This document shows positions 41,019 through 50,209 of a stretch of 64,000 bases of DNA, piece by piece. Origin of the DNA: Chitinophagaceae bacterium (GTDB lineage: Bacteria > Bacteroidota > Bacteroidia > Chitinophagales > Chitinophagaceae); NCBI GenBank assembly GCA_016710165.1, contig JADJLJ010000002.1:773501-837500 (forward strand), given 5' to 3'. The position numbers were made by a program, and so were the translations under genes. The stretch's first letter is position 1, and every line of letters starts with the position of its first letter. The notes under the pieces were generated by a model. That model was not told where the DNA came from. It made no database searches and saw nothing but the letters and a program-made list of their open reading frames with translations.

Positions 41019-42131
41019 TTATGCAGTCCTTGCATTGGAACTTTCAACAACCGTGTATCTTAACTTCAGCGTTAGGAACCATTTCTCGATATACGTATAG
41101 GAGAACCAGGATACGAATACAGTGGCAGCGATCACAAAGCAGTAAACAAAGCCATATTTCAGTATGGGCGGCATATCCAGGCCTCTGAGGAGCTTTGCTG
41201 AGAAGAAAATGATCAGCGGGTGTATCACGTAAATGCCGTAAGATATCTTGCCGAGAAAATCACAGGGTTTGATATCAAGGTTCACCAGCCTGTTCTTTAC
41301 AGTGATCTGTCCCATGATCAGGGCTACGGTGACCACACTCACAATTTCATGGTCGATGATGGATGCGATGTGAAAGATGTTCAGTACCAGCAGTACAATA
41401 ACAAGCCATGCAACCGCCTGTGTTGCTTTTGATGTGAATACCCTCAGGAACAACGCATGCTTGTTGAAATACAGAATGGCGCCCAGGCTCCCGATCAGCA
41501 TGCAGTCAAACCGGATAACATCGAAGCATGCAGCCAGGATGGAACGGGGGTACAGGAAATGGAACCCGACTTTCAGTACAATGAAAACCGAAACGAACCC
41601 GATCACAAAATGTACGAGGTTGTTTTTTATTTTCTTCACCACCCACGGCCAGAACAGGTAGTATTGCTCTTCCACGCCCAGTGACCAGTAGTGTCGCAGA
41701 AAAGGCAGGGGCGTATCGGTTATATGCGGAATATTGGCTGCAAAGAAAATATAGGTCAGCAACATAGTTCCGTTAAAAGGCATGCTGTAATAAAAGATCA
41801 CCGCCACGGCCACCGCCAGGTACAGGTAATAGAGGGGCCAGATCCTCAATATCCGCCGGAAGTAAAATTTACGGATACCTATTTCCTGTTTTTGTTTTTC
41901 GGCGAGCAGGAGGTAGGTTATCAGGAAGCCGCTTAATGCAAAAAAAATGGTAACGCCAAAACCCGCCATGGCAAAACCTTTTGGAGATCCATCAGACAAT
42001 GTTCCAAAAATATACGGGTCCAGGTTGAATTCGGCAAAGTCACGGGTAAGGTGGAAAATAACCACCGATATGGCAGCCAATGCCCTTAAGCCGTTCAGTC
42101 CCGGGAAAAATATTGGTTTGTTGCTGTGCAT
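41019..42131 (-). CDS. Acyltransferase family 3 membrane protein
   Basis: Integral membrane O-acyltransferase of 370 residues (OafA/YrhL type). It begins FFPGLNGLRALAAISVVIFHL with the conserved R and the H of the first helix. Then come FGVTIFFALSGFLITYLLL, KFYFRRILRIWPLYYLYL (the R-R-x-x-R-I-x-P-x-Y motif) and HYWSLGVEEQYYLFWPWVV (S-L-x-x-E-x-Q-F/Y). About ten hydrophobic segments follow to the C-terminus. Such proteins acetylate or acylate surface polysaccharides. It stands alone, convergent with the S9 peptidase, and has an intact frame, unlike the similar gene at 52066. Confidence 0.9.
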   Translation of the reverse strand: MHSNKPIFFPGLNGLRALAAISVVIFHLTRDFAEFNLDPYIFGTLSDGSPKGFAMAGFGVTIFFALSGFLITYLLLAEKQKQEIGIRKFYFRRILRIWPLYYLYLAVAVAVIFYYSMPFNGTMLLTYIFFAANIPHITDTPLPFLRHYWSLGVEEQYYLFWPWVVKKIKNNLVHFVIGFVSVFIVLKVGFHFLYPRSILAACFDVIRFDCMLIGSLGAILYFNKHALFLRVFTSKATQAVAWLVIVLLVLNIFHIASIIDHEIVSVVTVALIMGQITVKNRLVNLDIKPCDFLGKISYGIYVIHPLIIFFSAKLLRGLDMPPILKYGFVYCFVIAATVFVSWFSYTYIEKWFLTLKLRYTVVESSNARTA

Positions 42132-42268
42132 TAATCTTGGTAATGGAACAGGATCGTTTTGTCGGTTGATGCGTTAACGCCGGTAAGCCGGGTTAAATTG
42201 CTGGCAACCCGTATATTTCTTTCCCCGGGGCAACTTGTTTTTTAGATCGCAATGACCCGGGGTTGATA

Positions 42269-43549
42269 TTATACAATGCTTACCAGGTAATAGTTCTTCT
42301 TTCCCCGCTGCACCAGCAGGTATTTGTTGTGAAGCAGCAAGCTGTTTTCAATTCTCATGTCGGCACTTTCCACTTTATGCCGGTTGATGCTCACGCCGCC
42401 GCCCTGCACCATCTTTCTTGCTTCTCCTTTACTGGGGAAGATGGAAGACTCAGCCAAAAAAGAAACCACATCAATTCCGGAGGCTATTTTTTCTTTGGGG
42501 AAACCGATCTTCATTACACCATCCATTTCTTCCAGGTCTTCTGTGCTGAGGCTTTCTGCCGGTGCATTTTGATTGGCGAATAATTTTTCTGTTGTCTCAA
42601 TGGCCTTGTTGTATTCATCAACGCCATGTACAAGAATGGTAACTTCCCTGGCCAGGGCCTTTTGCAAAACCCTTCTGGAGGCATCTTTTTTCTGTTCTGT
42701 GATCAGTTCATTAATGGCAGCCTGGCCCAGGAACGTGAATATTCTGATCCAGGTTTCTGCATCGGCATCATTGGCATTAAGCCAGAACTGGTAAAACTGG
42801 TAAGGCGTTGTTTTATGAGCGTCCAGCCAGATATTACCCTGCTCGGTCTTGCCAAATTTACCCCCATCGGCTTTTTTTATCAGCGGGCAGGTGAATGCAA
42901 ATGCTTCACCGCCGCATTTGCGGCGGATAAGTTCTGTGCCGGTAACAATATTTCCCCATTGGTCGCTGCCGCCCATCTGCAGTTTACAATTCCTGTTTTG
43001 GTACAGCCAGTAAAAATCATAGCCCTGCACCAGTTGGTAAGTGAATTCGGTAAAGCTCATGCCGTTCTCGCCTTCCAGCCTTTTCTTTACGCTGTCTTTT
43101 GCCATCATGTAGTTAACGGTTATGTGCTTGCCCACATCCCGGATGAAGTGGAGAAAAGAAATTTCTTTGAACCAATCGTAGTTGTTGGCCATTTCGGCTG
43201 CATTGGGTTTGCTTTTGTCAAAGTCCAGGAATTTCTCCAGCTGGGCTTTCACACAGGCCACATTATGATTCAGCACTTCTTCACTCAGTAAATTCCTTTC
43301 TTCACTTTTGCCGCTGGGGTCACCAACCATGCCGGTGGCGCCGCCTACCAGGGCAATGGGTTTATGCCCTGCTTTTTGCAAATGAACCAGGAGGATGATG
43401 GGTACCAGGCTGCCTATGTGGAGGCTGTCGGCAGTGGGGTCAAAACCTATATATGCCGTGGTCATCTCCTTGTCCAGTTGCTCCTTGGTACCGGGCATAA
43501 TATCCTGTATCATTCCCCTCCATTGTAATTCGTCAATTAAAGAATGCAT
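42269..43549 (-). CDS. tyrS: Tyrosyl-tRNA synthetase
   Basis: Class I aminoacyl-tRNA synthetase of 426 residues charging tRNA-Tyr. The Rossmann-fold signatures are YIGFDPTADSLHIGSLVPI (HIGH-type HIGS) and GKTEQGNIWLD preceded by KFGKT (KMSKS-type KFGKT). MGGSDQWGNIVTG is the tyrosine-binding segment. The C-terminal S4-like RNA-binding domain is seen in GEARKMVQGGGVSINRHKV. The length fits bacterial TyrRS of the TyrRS-S type. Monocistronic. The cognate tRNA-Tyr is in the window at 55870. Confidence 0.96.
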   Translation of the reverse strand: MHSLIDELQWRGMIQDIMPGTKEQLDKEMTTAYIGFDPTADSLHIGSLVPIILLVHLQKAGHKPIALVGGATGMVGDPSGKSEERNLLSEEVLNHNVACVKAQLEKFLDFDKSKPNAAEMANNYDWFKEISFLHFIRDVGKHITVNYMMAKDSVKKRLEGENGMSFTEFTYQLVQGYDFYWLYQNRNCKLQMGGSDQWGNIVTGTELIRRKCGGEAFAFTCPLIKKADGGKFGKTEQGNIWLDAHKTTPYQFYQFWLNANDADAETWIRIFTFLGQAAINELITEQKKDASRRVLQKALAREVTILVHGVDEYNKAIETTEKLFANQNAPAESLSTEDLEEMDGVMKIGFPKEKIASGIDVVSFLAESSIFPSKGEARKMVQGGGVSINRHKVESADMRIENSLLLHNKYLLVQRGKKNYYLVSIV

Positions 43550-43925
43550 GTTCTTTGTAAAATTTTTAAAATCAAACCTTAAAGATCGATCCGCCGTACA
43601 TCATTTTGGCAAAAATGCTCATAAAAATTGATAAAAAAGCAATCCGGCAGGTCCGGCATTCTTATAAACTGCATAAAGTTTTATAAAGTGCAAACATTTG
43701 CCCCGTTTTCCCGTTCTTTTCAAGGCATCTTTTTAAAGGGGAAAGGCCTCTTGTTTTAAGCCAGAACCCCATTTTTTAACAGCCGCCGGATTTTGCAGGA
43801 TGAGGGTTTGAAATTGGGGGAATAGGCTTAATTTTATATTAATATATGTACACAATTTACCAAGTATAATTACGTTTAATTAAAATCCGCCCTAATAAAA
43901 TCAAAATTACTAACCCGATGACATT
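43550..43925. other. Divergent intergenic region between tyrS and the PorV-like gene
   Basis: About 375 nt, AT-rich toward the PorV side (43840-43900). No ORF, no clear TAnnTTTG and no T-box-like structure could be recognised by eye. Confidence 0.45.
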
Positions 43926-45038
43926 ATGAGAATTTACCTGACTATATGCTTATTGGCCCTCCTGGCCATTTCCATCCCCGGTCATTCGCAGTTTCGGAAA
44001 TATTCAAATGAATTTTTAAATATAGGTGCGGGCGCAAGGGGCCTGGCCATGGGAGGAGCACAGGTGGCTACTGCAAAAGATGCAACCGCCGGGTACTGGA
44101 ACCCTGCGGGGCTGACCGGCTTGAATGGTATTCCAAATATCGGCCTGATGCATGCCGATTATTTTGGCGGCATTGCCAAGTACGATTATTTATCGGGAGC
44201 CATGCCCATACAGGACAATAAACGGGCCTTGGGAATTTCCATTTTACGTTTTGCAGTGGATGATATCCCCAATACATTGTTTTTGGTGGAACCCGATGGC
44301 AGCATCAATTATAACAACATCCAGACCTTTTCATCTGCTGATTATGCGTTCCTCATTTCGTTTGCTCAAAAGCTGAAAGAAACGGAAAACAGGAACATAA
44401 GTTTTGGACTCAATGCCAAGGTCATTTACCGCAAGGTGGGCAAATTTGCCACCGCCTGGGGGTTTGGGCTGGATGCAGGTTTACAGATACGCAGCGGGAG
44501 ATGGCATGGGGGCCTGGTAGCCCGTGATCTGACCACCACATTCAATGCATGGTCGTTTAAGTTCACAGAAAAAGAAAAGGAAGTACTTTACCTCACCAGG
44601 AATGATATCCCGGTCAAGTCAACTGAACTGACAGCACCCCGGCTGATCATCGGGGGCGGTTATGACTTCCGGCTGGGCAGGTCGGTAAGCCTGATGGCAG
44701 AAATAAATGCAGATGTGACCTTTGACGGGAAAAGGAATACAGTACTTAGCGGGAATACGGTAAGTGTTGATCCGCATGTTGGCCTGGAAGCAAACATAAA
44801 AGATGTTTTTTTTGTAAGGGCCGGGATCACAAATTTTCAACGGGCGCTTAAAGACGGAGATACCACCAACCAGAAGAAAGTATGGATATACCAACCCAGT
44901 GCCGGTGCCGGATTTAAAATAAAGAATGTGATGATCGATTATGCATTTACCAACCTGGCCAACCAGTCAAACCCATTATACACTCATATATTTTCTATCC
45001 GCCTGAATATCCCTGGAAAAAGAGAAACGGTAGAATAA
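43926..45038 (+). CDS. PorV/PorQ-family outer-membrane protein (PorV2-like)
   Basis: Outer-membrane beta-barrel protein of 370 residues. A signal peptide (MRIYLTICLLALLAISIPGHSQ) is followed by the family hallmark EFLNIGAGARGLAMGGAQVA and DATAGYWNPAGL, as in PorV and FadL-like barrels. Amphipathic strands continue to the C-terminus (HIFSIRLNIPG). PorV shuttles T9SS cargo to the PorU sortase. It is 18 nt upstream of a giant C25 peptidase, so this is probably the PorV partner of a PorU2-type sortase rather than the main PorV. No clear -7 box was found. Confidence 0.82.
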   Translation: MRIYLTICLLALLAISIPGHSQFRKYSNEFLNIGAGARGLAMGGAQVATAKDATAGYWNPAGLTGLNGIPNIGLMHADYFGGIAKYDYLSGAMPIQDNKRALGISILRFAVDDIPNTLFLVEPDGSINYNNIQTFSSADYAFLISFAQKLKETENRNISFGLNAKVIYRKVGKFATAWGFGLDAGLQIRSGRWHGGLVARDLTTTFNAWSFKFTEKEKEVLYLTRNDIPVKSTELTAPRLIIGGGYDFRLGRSVSLMAEINADVTFDGKRNTVLSGNTVSVDPHVGLEANIKDVFFVRAGITNFQRALKDGDTTNQKKVWIYQPSAGAGFKIKNVMIDYAFTNLANQSNPLYTHIFSIRLNIPGKRETVE

Positions 45039-45056
45039 ACATAATTTGAAATCAGT

Positions 45057-47819
45057 ATGAAAAAGATTCTGTTGACCCCCCTTATTGTATTGCTGGTAGC
45101 CACCGGTTATTCGCAATTGAACAATAGCTGGATCGATTATAGCAAGACCTATTACAGGTTCAAACTTGCCAAGGATACCCTCACCCGTATCCCGCAGCCG
45201 GTATTGGCTGCCGCAGGATTGGGAAATGTTCCGGCAGAAAATTTCCAGCTTTGGAGAAACGGGCAACAGGTACGCATATTCACTTCTGTTCCCACGGGCA
45301 TATTGGGTTCAGGCGACTACCTGGAGTTCTGGGGCGAAATGAATGACGGAAAACCAGACCGGGCCCTTTACCGCAACCCGGATTACCAGCTTTCTGAAAG
45401 ACACAGCCTGGAAACAGATACGGTCAGTTATTTCCTTACAGTGAATGCTGCCGGTAGCAATCTCCGATATGTTTCCGCTCTCAACAACACGGCTGGTAAT
45501 GTATTGCCTGCTGATCCATACTTTATGCGCAGGATCGAAGTGAATTACCGCAACCAGATCAATAAGGGGTATGCAGCCGTTATTGGTGAGTATGTTTTTT
45601 CTTCGGCCTATGATATCGGCGAGGGATGGACAAGCAATGATATATATCCCTGCTGCGGGCTGTCAAATGTTCTGCTGGATGTAAACAGGTATTCCGGAGG
45701 GCCCGCCAATAGTGTAATGGTTACCACCGCCGTGGCCGGAAATGCCCTGTATACCAGGGACCTGGTGGTCAAGATCAACAACAGCACGATCCTGCAGACC
45801 CCCATGCCTTATTTCAATTACCGGAAGGACACCATAAGGAACCTGCCATTATCTATATTGACAAGCCCTTCATTCATCGGGGTAAGTATCAATGGCAATT
45901 CCTCCAATCCAAACGACCGTGTAGTGGTAAGTGCGTTCTCGGTAACCTACCCGTCTACGTTTAATTTTAACAACCAGAAGAATTTTTATTTTGAATTAAA
46001 GAACAGTGATGTCGGCAATTTCCTGGTAATTACAAATTTCAATACCAATGGGACCGCACCGCTGCTGTACGATTACAACAATGGACGGAGATACCTGGGA
46101 GATATCAGTACCCCGGGACAGGTACGTTTTGCATTGCCGGTCTCAACAGATACGGTAAGAAAGTTCAACCTGGTAAGCCAGGATGTTTCGAATATCAATA
46201 TGGTTACTTCGCTTACCGGTAAAACATTCACCAATTTTGCAAACAGCTCTCTCCAGGGCGATTACCTCATTATAAGCAATGCGGCACTTTATAATAATGG
46301 TACCGGCGTCAACTATGTTGATCTGTACCGGCAATACAGGGCTTCGTTTGCGGGAGGGGGATTCAATGTCAAGATCTATGACATCGATGAACTGAATGAC
46401 CAGTTCGGGTTGGGCATTAAGAAGAACCCGGCCTCTATTAATCATTTTATCCGCTATGCGAGCCAGCAGTTCAGCGTTACACCTAAGTATGTATTCATTA
46501 TCGGCCGTGGATTAAGTTATATAGATTATGTGGCCAACCAGGCCAACCCGATGACCGAGCGTATAGACCTGGTGCAGACATTCGGATGGCCTGCATCAGA
46601 TATCCTGTTATCCTGTTTGCCCGGTACCAATGTTCCCCTGGTACCGATCGGCAGGCTGGGGGCCATCAACGGAAATGAAGTTGGCATCTACCTCGATAAA
46701 ATGAAGCAGTATGAACAGGCTCAGCAATCCACCAATCAGACCATTGCAGACAAAGGATGGATGAAGAACATATTGCATACTATTGGCGGGAAAGACAGTA
46801 CAGAAAATGCGGATTTCCTGGTTTACATGAACGGGTATAAAAACATTGCGCAGGATACCTTGTTCGGCGCCCATGTGGAAACATTTTCCAAAACCTCTGT
46901 TGTTACCATTGAGCAGCAGCAGAGCCTGCGCATCAGTGAACTTTTCCAGGAGGGGCTGAGCTATGTTAAATATTTCGGCCACTCTTCTGCAAACGAACTG
47001 GCCATTAACCTGAACTACCCCGAGAACTATCAGAACTATGGCAAATATCCTTTTATGCATGTGAGCGGTTGTACCGTTGGAAACTTTTTTACCTACAATC
47101 CCATACGTGTAAACGGGTATGGTGGTATGTCGCTTTCCGAAAAGTATATCTTCCTGGACCAACGGGGCAGTATCGGCTTTTTAGGAAGTACACACTTTGG
47201 CATTGCGCCGTTCCTTAATTATTACAATACGAGTTTCTATGATAATTTCTGCAAGTCCATGTATGGCAATACGGTGGGTAACCAGATAAAGAGCACCCTC
47301 CAGACATTGGGAGGCAACCCCGGCAGCCTGGACTTTTATACCCGGATACACCTGGAAGAAATAAACCTGCATGGCGACCCTGCCCTGCGTATAAATTATT
47401 TTGCCAAACCTGATTATGTAATAGAAGATCAACTGGTGAAATTCACACCCAATATCATTACGGTTGCAGCCGGTACTTTTAAAGTAGATGTGAAATTCAT
47501 GAACATAGGGAAGGCGATCAGGGACTCCATGCGGGTATCCATAAAACAAAAATTACCCAATGACAGCATCCGGGTTTTATACAACCAGTTGATACCTGCC
47601 ACCCTTTATATGGATTCGGTGAGCCTTATTGTGCCAATCAATCCCATAACGGATAAGGGGCTTAATAAACTGATCGTAACGCTCGATGTGGACAGCCGCA
47701 TCATCGAACTGTCTGAAATGAACAATACGCTGACAAAGGATTTTTACATTTTTGAAGATGAGCTTCGTCCTATTTCTCCCTACAACTATTCCATCGTTAA
47801 CCAGCAGAACATATCGTAA
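45057..47819 (+). CDS. PorU2-like C25 (gingipain-type) peptidase, N-terminal and catalytic part
   Basis: First piece (920 residues) of a very large T9SS sortase-like cysteine peptidase. A signal peptide (MKKILLTPLIVLLVATGYSQ) is followed by a long beta-rich N-terminal region with PorU-type FQLWRNGQQVRIF. The C25 catalytic domain begins about residue 410 (GDYLIISNAALYNNG). The catalytic His is in YVKYFGHSSANEL and the Cys in HVSGCTVGNFFTYNP, both present. DQRGSIGFLGSTHFG and HGDPALRIN also fit C25. Reading stops at an in-frame TAA (47817-47819, codon 921) and continues in the same frame in the next piece. The family is clear; the PorU2 label is inferred from length and the adjacent PorV-like gene. 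Confidence 0.85.
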   Translation: MKKILLTPLIVLLVATGYSQLNNSWIDYSKTYYRFKLAKDTLTRIPQPVLAAAGLGNVPAENFQLWRNGQQVRIFTSVPTGILGSGDYLEFWGEMNDGKPDRALYRNPDYQLSERHSLETDTVSYFLTVNAAGSNLRYVSALNNTAGNVLPADPYFMRRIEVNYRNQINKGYAAVIGEYVFSSAYDIGEGWTSNDIYPCCGLSNVLLDVNRYSGGPANSVMVTTAVAGNALYTRDLVVKINNSTILQTPMPYFNYRKDTIRNLPLSILTSPSFIGVSINGNSSNPNDRVVVSAFSVTYPSTFNFNNQKNFYFELKNSDVGNFLVITNFNTNGTAPLLYDYNNGRRYLGDISTPGQVRFALPVSTDTVRKFNLVSQDVSNINMVTSLTGKTFTNFANSSLQGDYLIISNAALYNNGTGVNYVDLYRQYRASFAGGGFNVKIYDIDELNDQFGLGIKKNPASINHFIRYASQQFSVTPKYVFIIGRGLSYIDYVANQANPMTERIDLVQTFGWPASDILLSCLPGTNVPLVPIGRLGAINGNEVGIYLDKMKQYEQAQQSTNQTIADKGWMKNILHTIGGKDSTENADFLVYMNGYKNIAQDTLFGAHVETFSKTSVVTIEQQQSLRISELFQEGLSYVKYFGHSSANELAINLNYPENYQNYGKYPFMHVSGCTVGNFFTYNPIRVNGYGGMSLSEKYIFLDQRGSIGFLGSTHFGIAPFLNYYNTSFYDNFCKSMYGNTVGNQIKSTLQTLGGNPGSLDFYTRIHLEEINLHGDPALRINYFAKPDYVIEDQLVKFTPNIITVAAGTFKVDVKFMNIGKAIRDSMRVSIKQKLPNDSIRVLYNQLIPATLYMDSVSLIVPINPITDKGLNKLIVTLDVDSRIIELSEMNNTLTKDFYIFEDELRPISPYNYSIVNQQNIS

Positions 47820-48863
47820 TATGCAAGTACTGCCAACCCACTGAGTGGCCAACGGCAGTATGTGATGGAGATAGATACCACCGAACTGTTCAACTCTGTA
47901 TTCAAGAAAGTTTACAATGTGACCGGTACGGGTGGTGTTATCCAGTTCACGCCGTCAAATATTACGTTTACCGACAGTACCGTCTATTACTGGAGAACAA
48001 CAACCGTTCCTTCATCGGGCAATAATTATATCTGGAATAATTTCTCTTTCATTTACCTGGCAAACAGTCCGGCAGGATTCAACCAGTCGCATTATTACCA
48101 GTTCCAGAAAAATGCATACAGCAATATTCAACTGGATAACAACCGGACATTCAGCTTTAGTACAAGGCCCATTGAATTTAATGTACGAACGGGTGTATAT
48201 CCTTTTGCAAACCAGACCAATGATTATTCGCTCCGGAATGATGGCCTGATCGAGCAGGCGGGCTTTTATGGTCCGGGGCTTGCACCCAATACCGAAGTGT
48301 TGCGGTTTTATGTAATTGATACGGTTACCCAAAAAGCCTGGGTAAATATTGATAACGGAACCTCGGGCCTGTATGGAAGTGTGCGGCCAATCCCGATCAA
48401 CGGTACCGTGTTGCCGGGATTCTTCCAGTTCAAACTGACCACCCCGGCAGAAAGAAAGAACATCATGGACTTCCTGGAACTGATCGTTCAGAATGGTAAT
48501 TATGTGGTTGTAACAAACAGCCCTGCGGCCCCATTCAGTTACTACCCGGCTGATTGGCGTGCGGATACTTCCATTTACGGTTCCGGCCGGTCATTATACC
48601 ATACATTGAAAAGTGCCGGTTTCAGCTATATTGATTCCATAAAGACACATATACCATTTGTGTTTGTTTACAAAAAAGCCACCCCCGGTGCGGTAAATCA
48701 AACCATTGCATTGCAGAACAGCGATAAACTGGACGTGATCTTCTATACCGTGGGCAATTATCTTACGGGTAATATTACATCAGACAGGCTTGGCCCGGCC
48801 AGAGGTGGAAAGATCTTCACTGGCGCGGGTTTGCGCTTGAAACCCCAACAACCGACTCGGTAG
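47820..48863 (+). CDS. PorU2-like peptidase, middle part (same frame after TAA)
   Basis: Continues the preceding gene in the same frame directly after the TAA, starting YASTANPLSGQRQYVMEID; the first possible new ATG is at 47862. About 345 residues of beta-rich sequence, probably Ig-like modules (TFTDSTVYYWRTTTVPSSG, NDYSLRNDGLIEQAGFYG). Sense is lost at about 48801, where one missing base puts the frame out: with an A restored it reads ARRWKDLHWRGFALETPTTDS and runs on into the third piece. A stop in the wrong frame occurs at 48861-48863. The piece has no function of its own if not joined. Confidence 0.75.
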   Translation, partial: YASTANPLSGQRQYVMEIDTTELFNSVFKKVYNVTGTGGVIQFTPSNITFTDSTVYYWRTTTVPSSGNNYIWNNFSFIYLANSPAGFNQSHYYQFQKNAYSNIQLDNNRTFSFSTRPIEFNVRTGVYPFANQTNDYSLRNDGLIEQAGFYGPGLAPNTEVLRFYVIDTVTQKAWVNIDNGTSGLYGSVRPIPINGTVLPGFFQFKLTTPAERKNIMDFLELIVQNGNYVVVTNSPAAPFSYYPADWRADTSIYGSGRSLYHTLKSAGFSYIDSIKTHIPFVFVYKKATPGAVNQTIALQNSDKLDVIFYTVGNYLTGNITSDRLGPARGGKIFTGAGLRLKPQQPTR

Positions 48864-48985
48864 CGATACAGGTATATGGGATAACTTCATCCGGTACTTC
48901 CGACCTGCTTGCTACGGTAAGGCCAGCAACAGATACTTCCCTCAGCTGGATAAATGCCAGTACCTATCCATACCTGAAATTAAAA

Positions 48986-50134
48986 ATGCTGAATACCGAT
49001 TCTGTAAAAGCCACTCCTTACCAACTCAGGTACTGGAGGGTGAATGCAGATTACATACCCGAAGGCGCCGTAGCTCCGAACATACTGTTTGTGATAAAAG
49101 ATACCTGTGAGCAGGGAGAGCAGGTTGATTTCAAACTGGCATTTAAGAACATCAGCCAGACAGCATTCTCCGACAGCATGCGTATAAATTTTGTCATTAC
49201 CGACCAGGGTAATGTTCCGCACCCCATTACATTGCCAAAAGGCAAAGTACTGGTATCGGGAGATACACTGGTGGTAAGTTACCGGATCGACACCAAAAAT
49301 TACCCGGGCAACAATACCCTGTTCGTTGAAATAAACCCCAACAATGCACAGCCGGAACAATATCATTTCAATAACATCCTGTTCAAGGAACTGTTTGTAA
49401 AACCGGATAATTACAATCCATTGCTGGATATAACATTTGATGGAGTGCATATCCTGAATAAGGACATTGTTTCGGCCAAGCCCCATATCCTGGTAAACCT
49501 AAAGGATGAAAGCCGTTTTATGGCCTTAAGTGATACGGCCTATATCAAAGTGCAGGTCCGCTTCCCGGATGGTTCATTGCGTACCTATCACTTCGGCGAC
49601 TCGATGCGCTTTACGCCTGCCAATCTTTCAACAGGAAACAACACGGCAACCATTGACTTCCTCCCTTATTTCCCGGAAGAAGGAGAATATGAACTGATCG
49701 TTTCCGGAAGGGATGTGGTTGGCAACACCGCAGGTGCCATTGATTACCATGTAACATTTACGGTGATCTCAAAAGCCATGATCAGTAACCTGCTCAATTA
49801 CCCCAATCCGTTCAGTACTTCAACCGCATTCGTATTTACCATTACCGGAAGCGAAGTACCGCAGAATATGCGGATACAGATACTTACCATTACGGGAAAA
49901 GTAGTGCGGGAAATAACCATTGATGAACTGGGCCCGCTGCATGTGGGAAGGAACATCACCGAATTCAAATGGGATGGTACGGATATGTACGGCGCCAAAC
50001 TGGCAAACGGGGTTTACCTGTACAGGGTACTTACAAACCTGAATGGCAAATCGCTGGATAAGTACAGGGCCGAAGGCGATAAGACCGATAAATTCTTTAC
50101 CAAGGGATATGGCAAAATGGTCATACTCCGGTAA
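48986..50134 (+). CDS. PorU2-like peptidase, C-terminal part with sorting domain
   Basis: Last piece; the open frame actually enters from about 48803, and the ATG at 48986 is simply the first internal one. It has two beta-sandwich modules (QVDFKLAFKNISQTAFSDSMRI and ESRFMALSDTAYIKVQVRF), then a T9SS-type C-terminal domain: LNYPNPFSTSTAFVFTITG, GKVVREITIDELG, FKWDGTDMYGAKLANGVYLYRV and KMVILR at the end. With both breaks repaired the whole gene 45057-50134 would encode about 1,690 residues, longer than standard PorU (about 1,100-1,200). Confidence 0.8.
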   Translation: MLNTDSVKATPYQLRYWRVNADYIPEGAVAPNILFVIKDTCEQGEQVDFKLAFKNISQTAFSDSMRINFVITDQGNVPHPITLPKGKVLVSGDTLVVSYRIDTKNYPGNNTLFVEINPNNAQPEQYHFNNILFKELFVKPDNYNPLLDITFDGVHILNKDIVSAKPHILVNLKDESRFMALSDTAYIKVQVRFPDGSLRTYHFGDSMRFTPANLSTGNNTATIDFLPYFPEEGEYELIVSGRDVVGNTAGAIDYHVTFTVISKAMISNLLNYPNPFSTSTAFVFTITGSEVPQNMRIQILTITGKVVREITIDELGPLHVGRNITEFKWDGTDMYGAKLANGVYLYRVLTNLNGKSLDKYRAEGDKTDKFFTKGYGKMVILR

Positions 50135-50149
50135 AATATGATCCTAAGC

Positions 50150-50182
50150 AAGAGAGGCTGCTTTAACAGGCAGCCTTTTTTA
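50150..50182 (+). terminator. Terminator after the PorU2-like gene
   Basis: Stem AGGCTGC (50155-50161) / GCAGCCT (50170-50176) followed by TTTTT. Confidence 0.8.
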
Positions 50183-50187
50183 TTTGT

Positions 50188-50195
50188 TACCTTTG
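50188..50195 (+). promoter_or_regulatory. -7 box for hscA
   Basis: TACCTTTG (TAnnTTTG) ends 14 nt before the hscA ATG, directly behind the terminator. Confidence 0.55.
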
Positions 50196-50209
50196 ACAAA
50201 AAATATTCA

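Noticed and set aside
47817..47819. Recoded stop codon in the PorU2-like gene
   Set aside because: TAA is not a known recoding codon in this group and the same gene has a frameshift; mutation or error is simpler.
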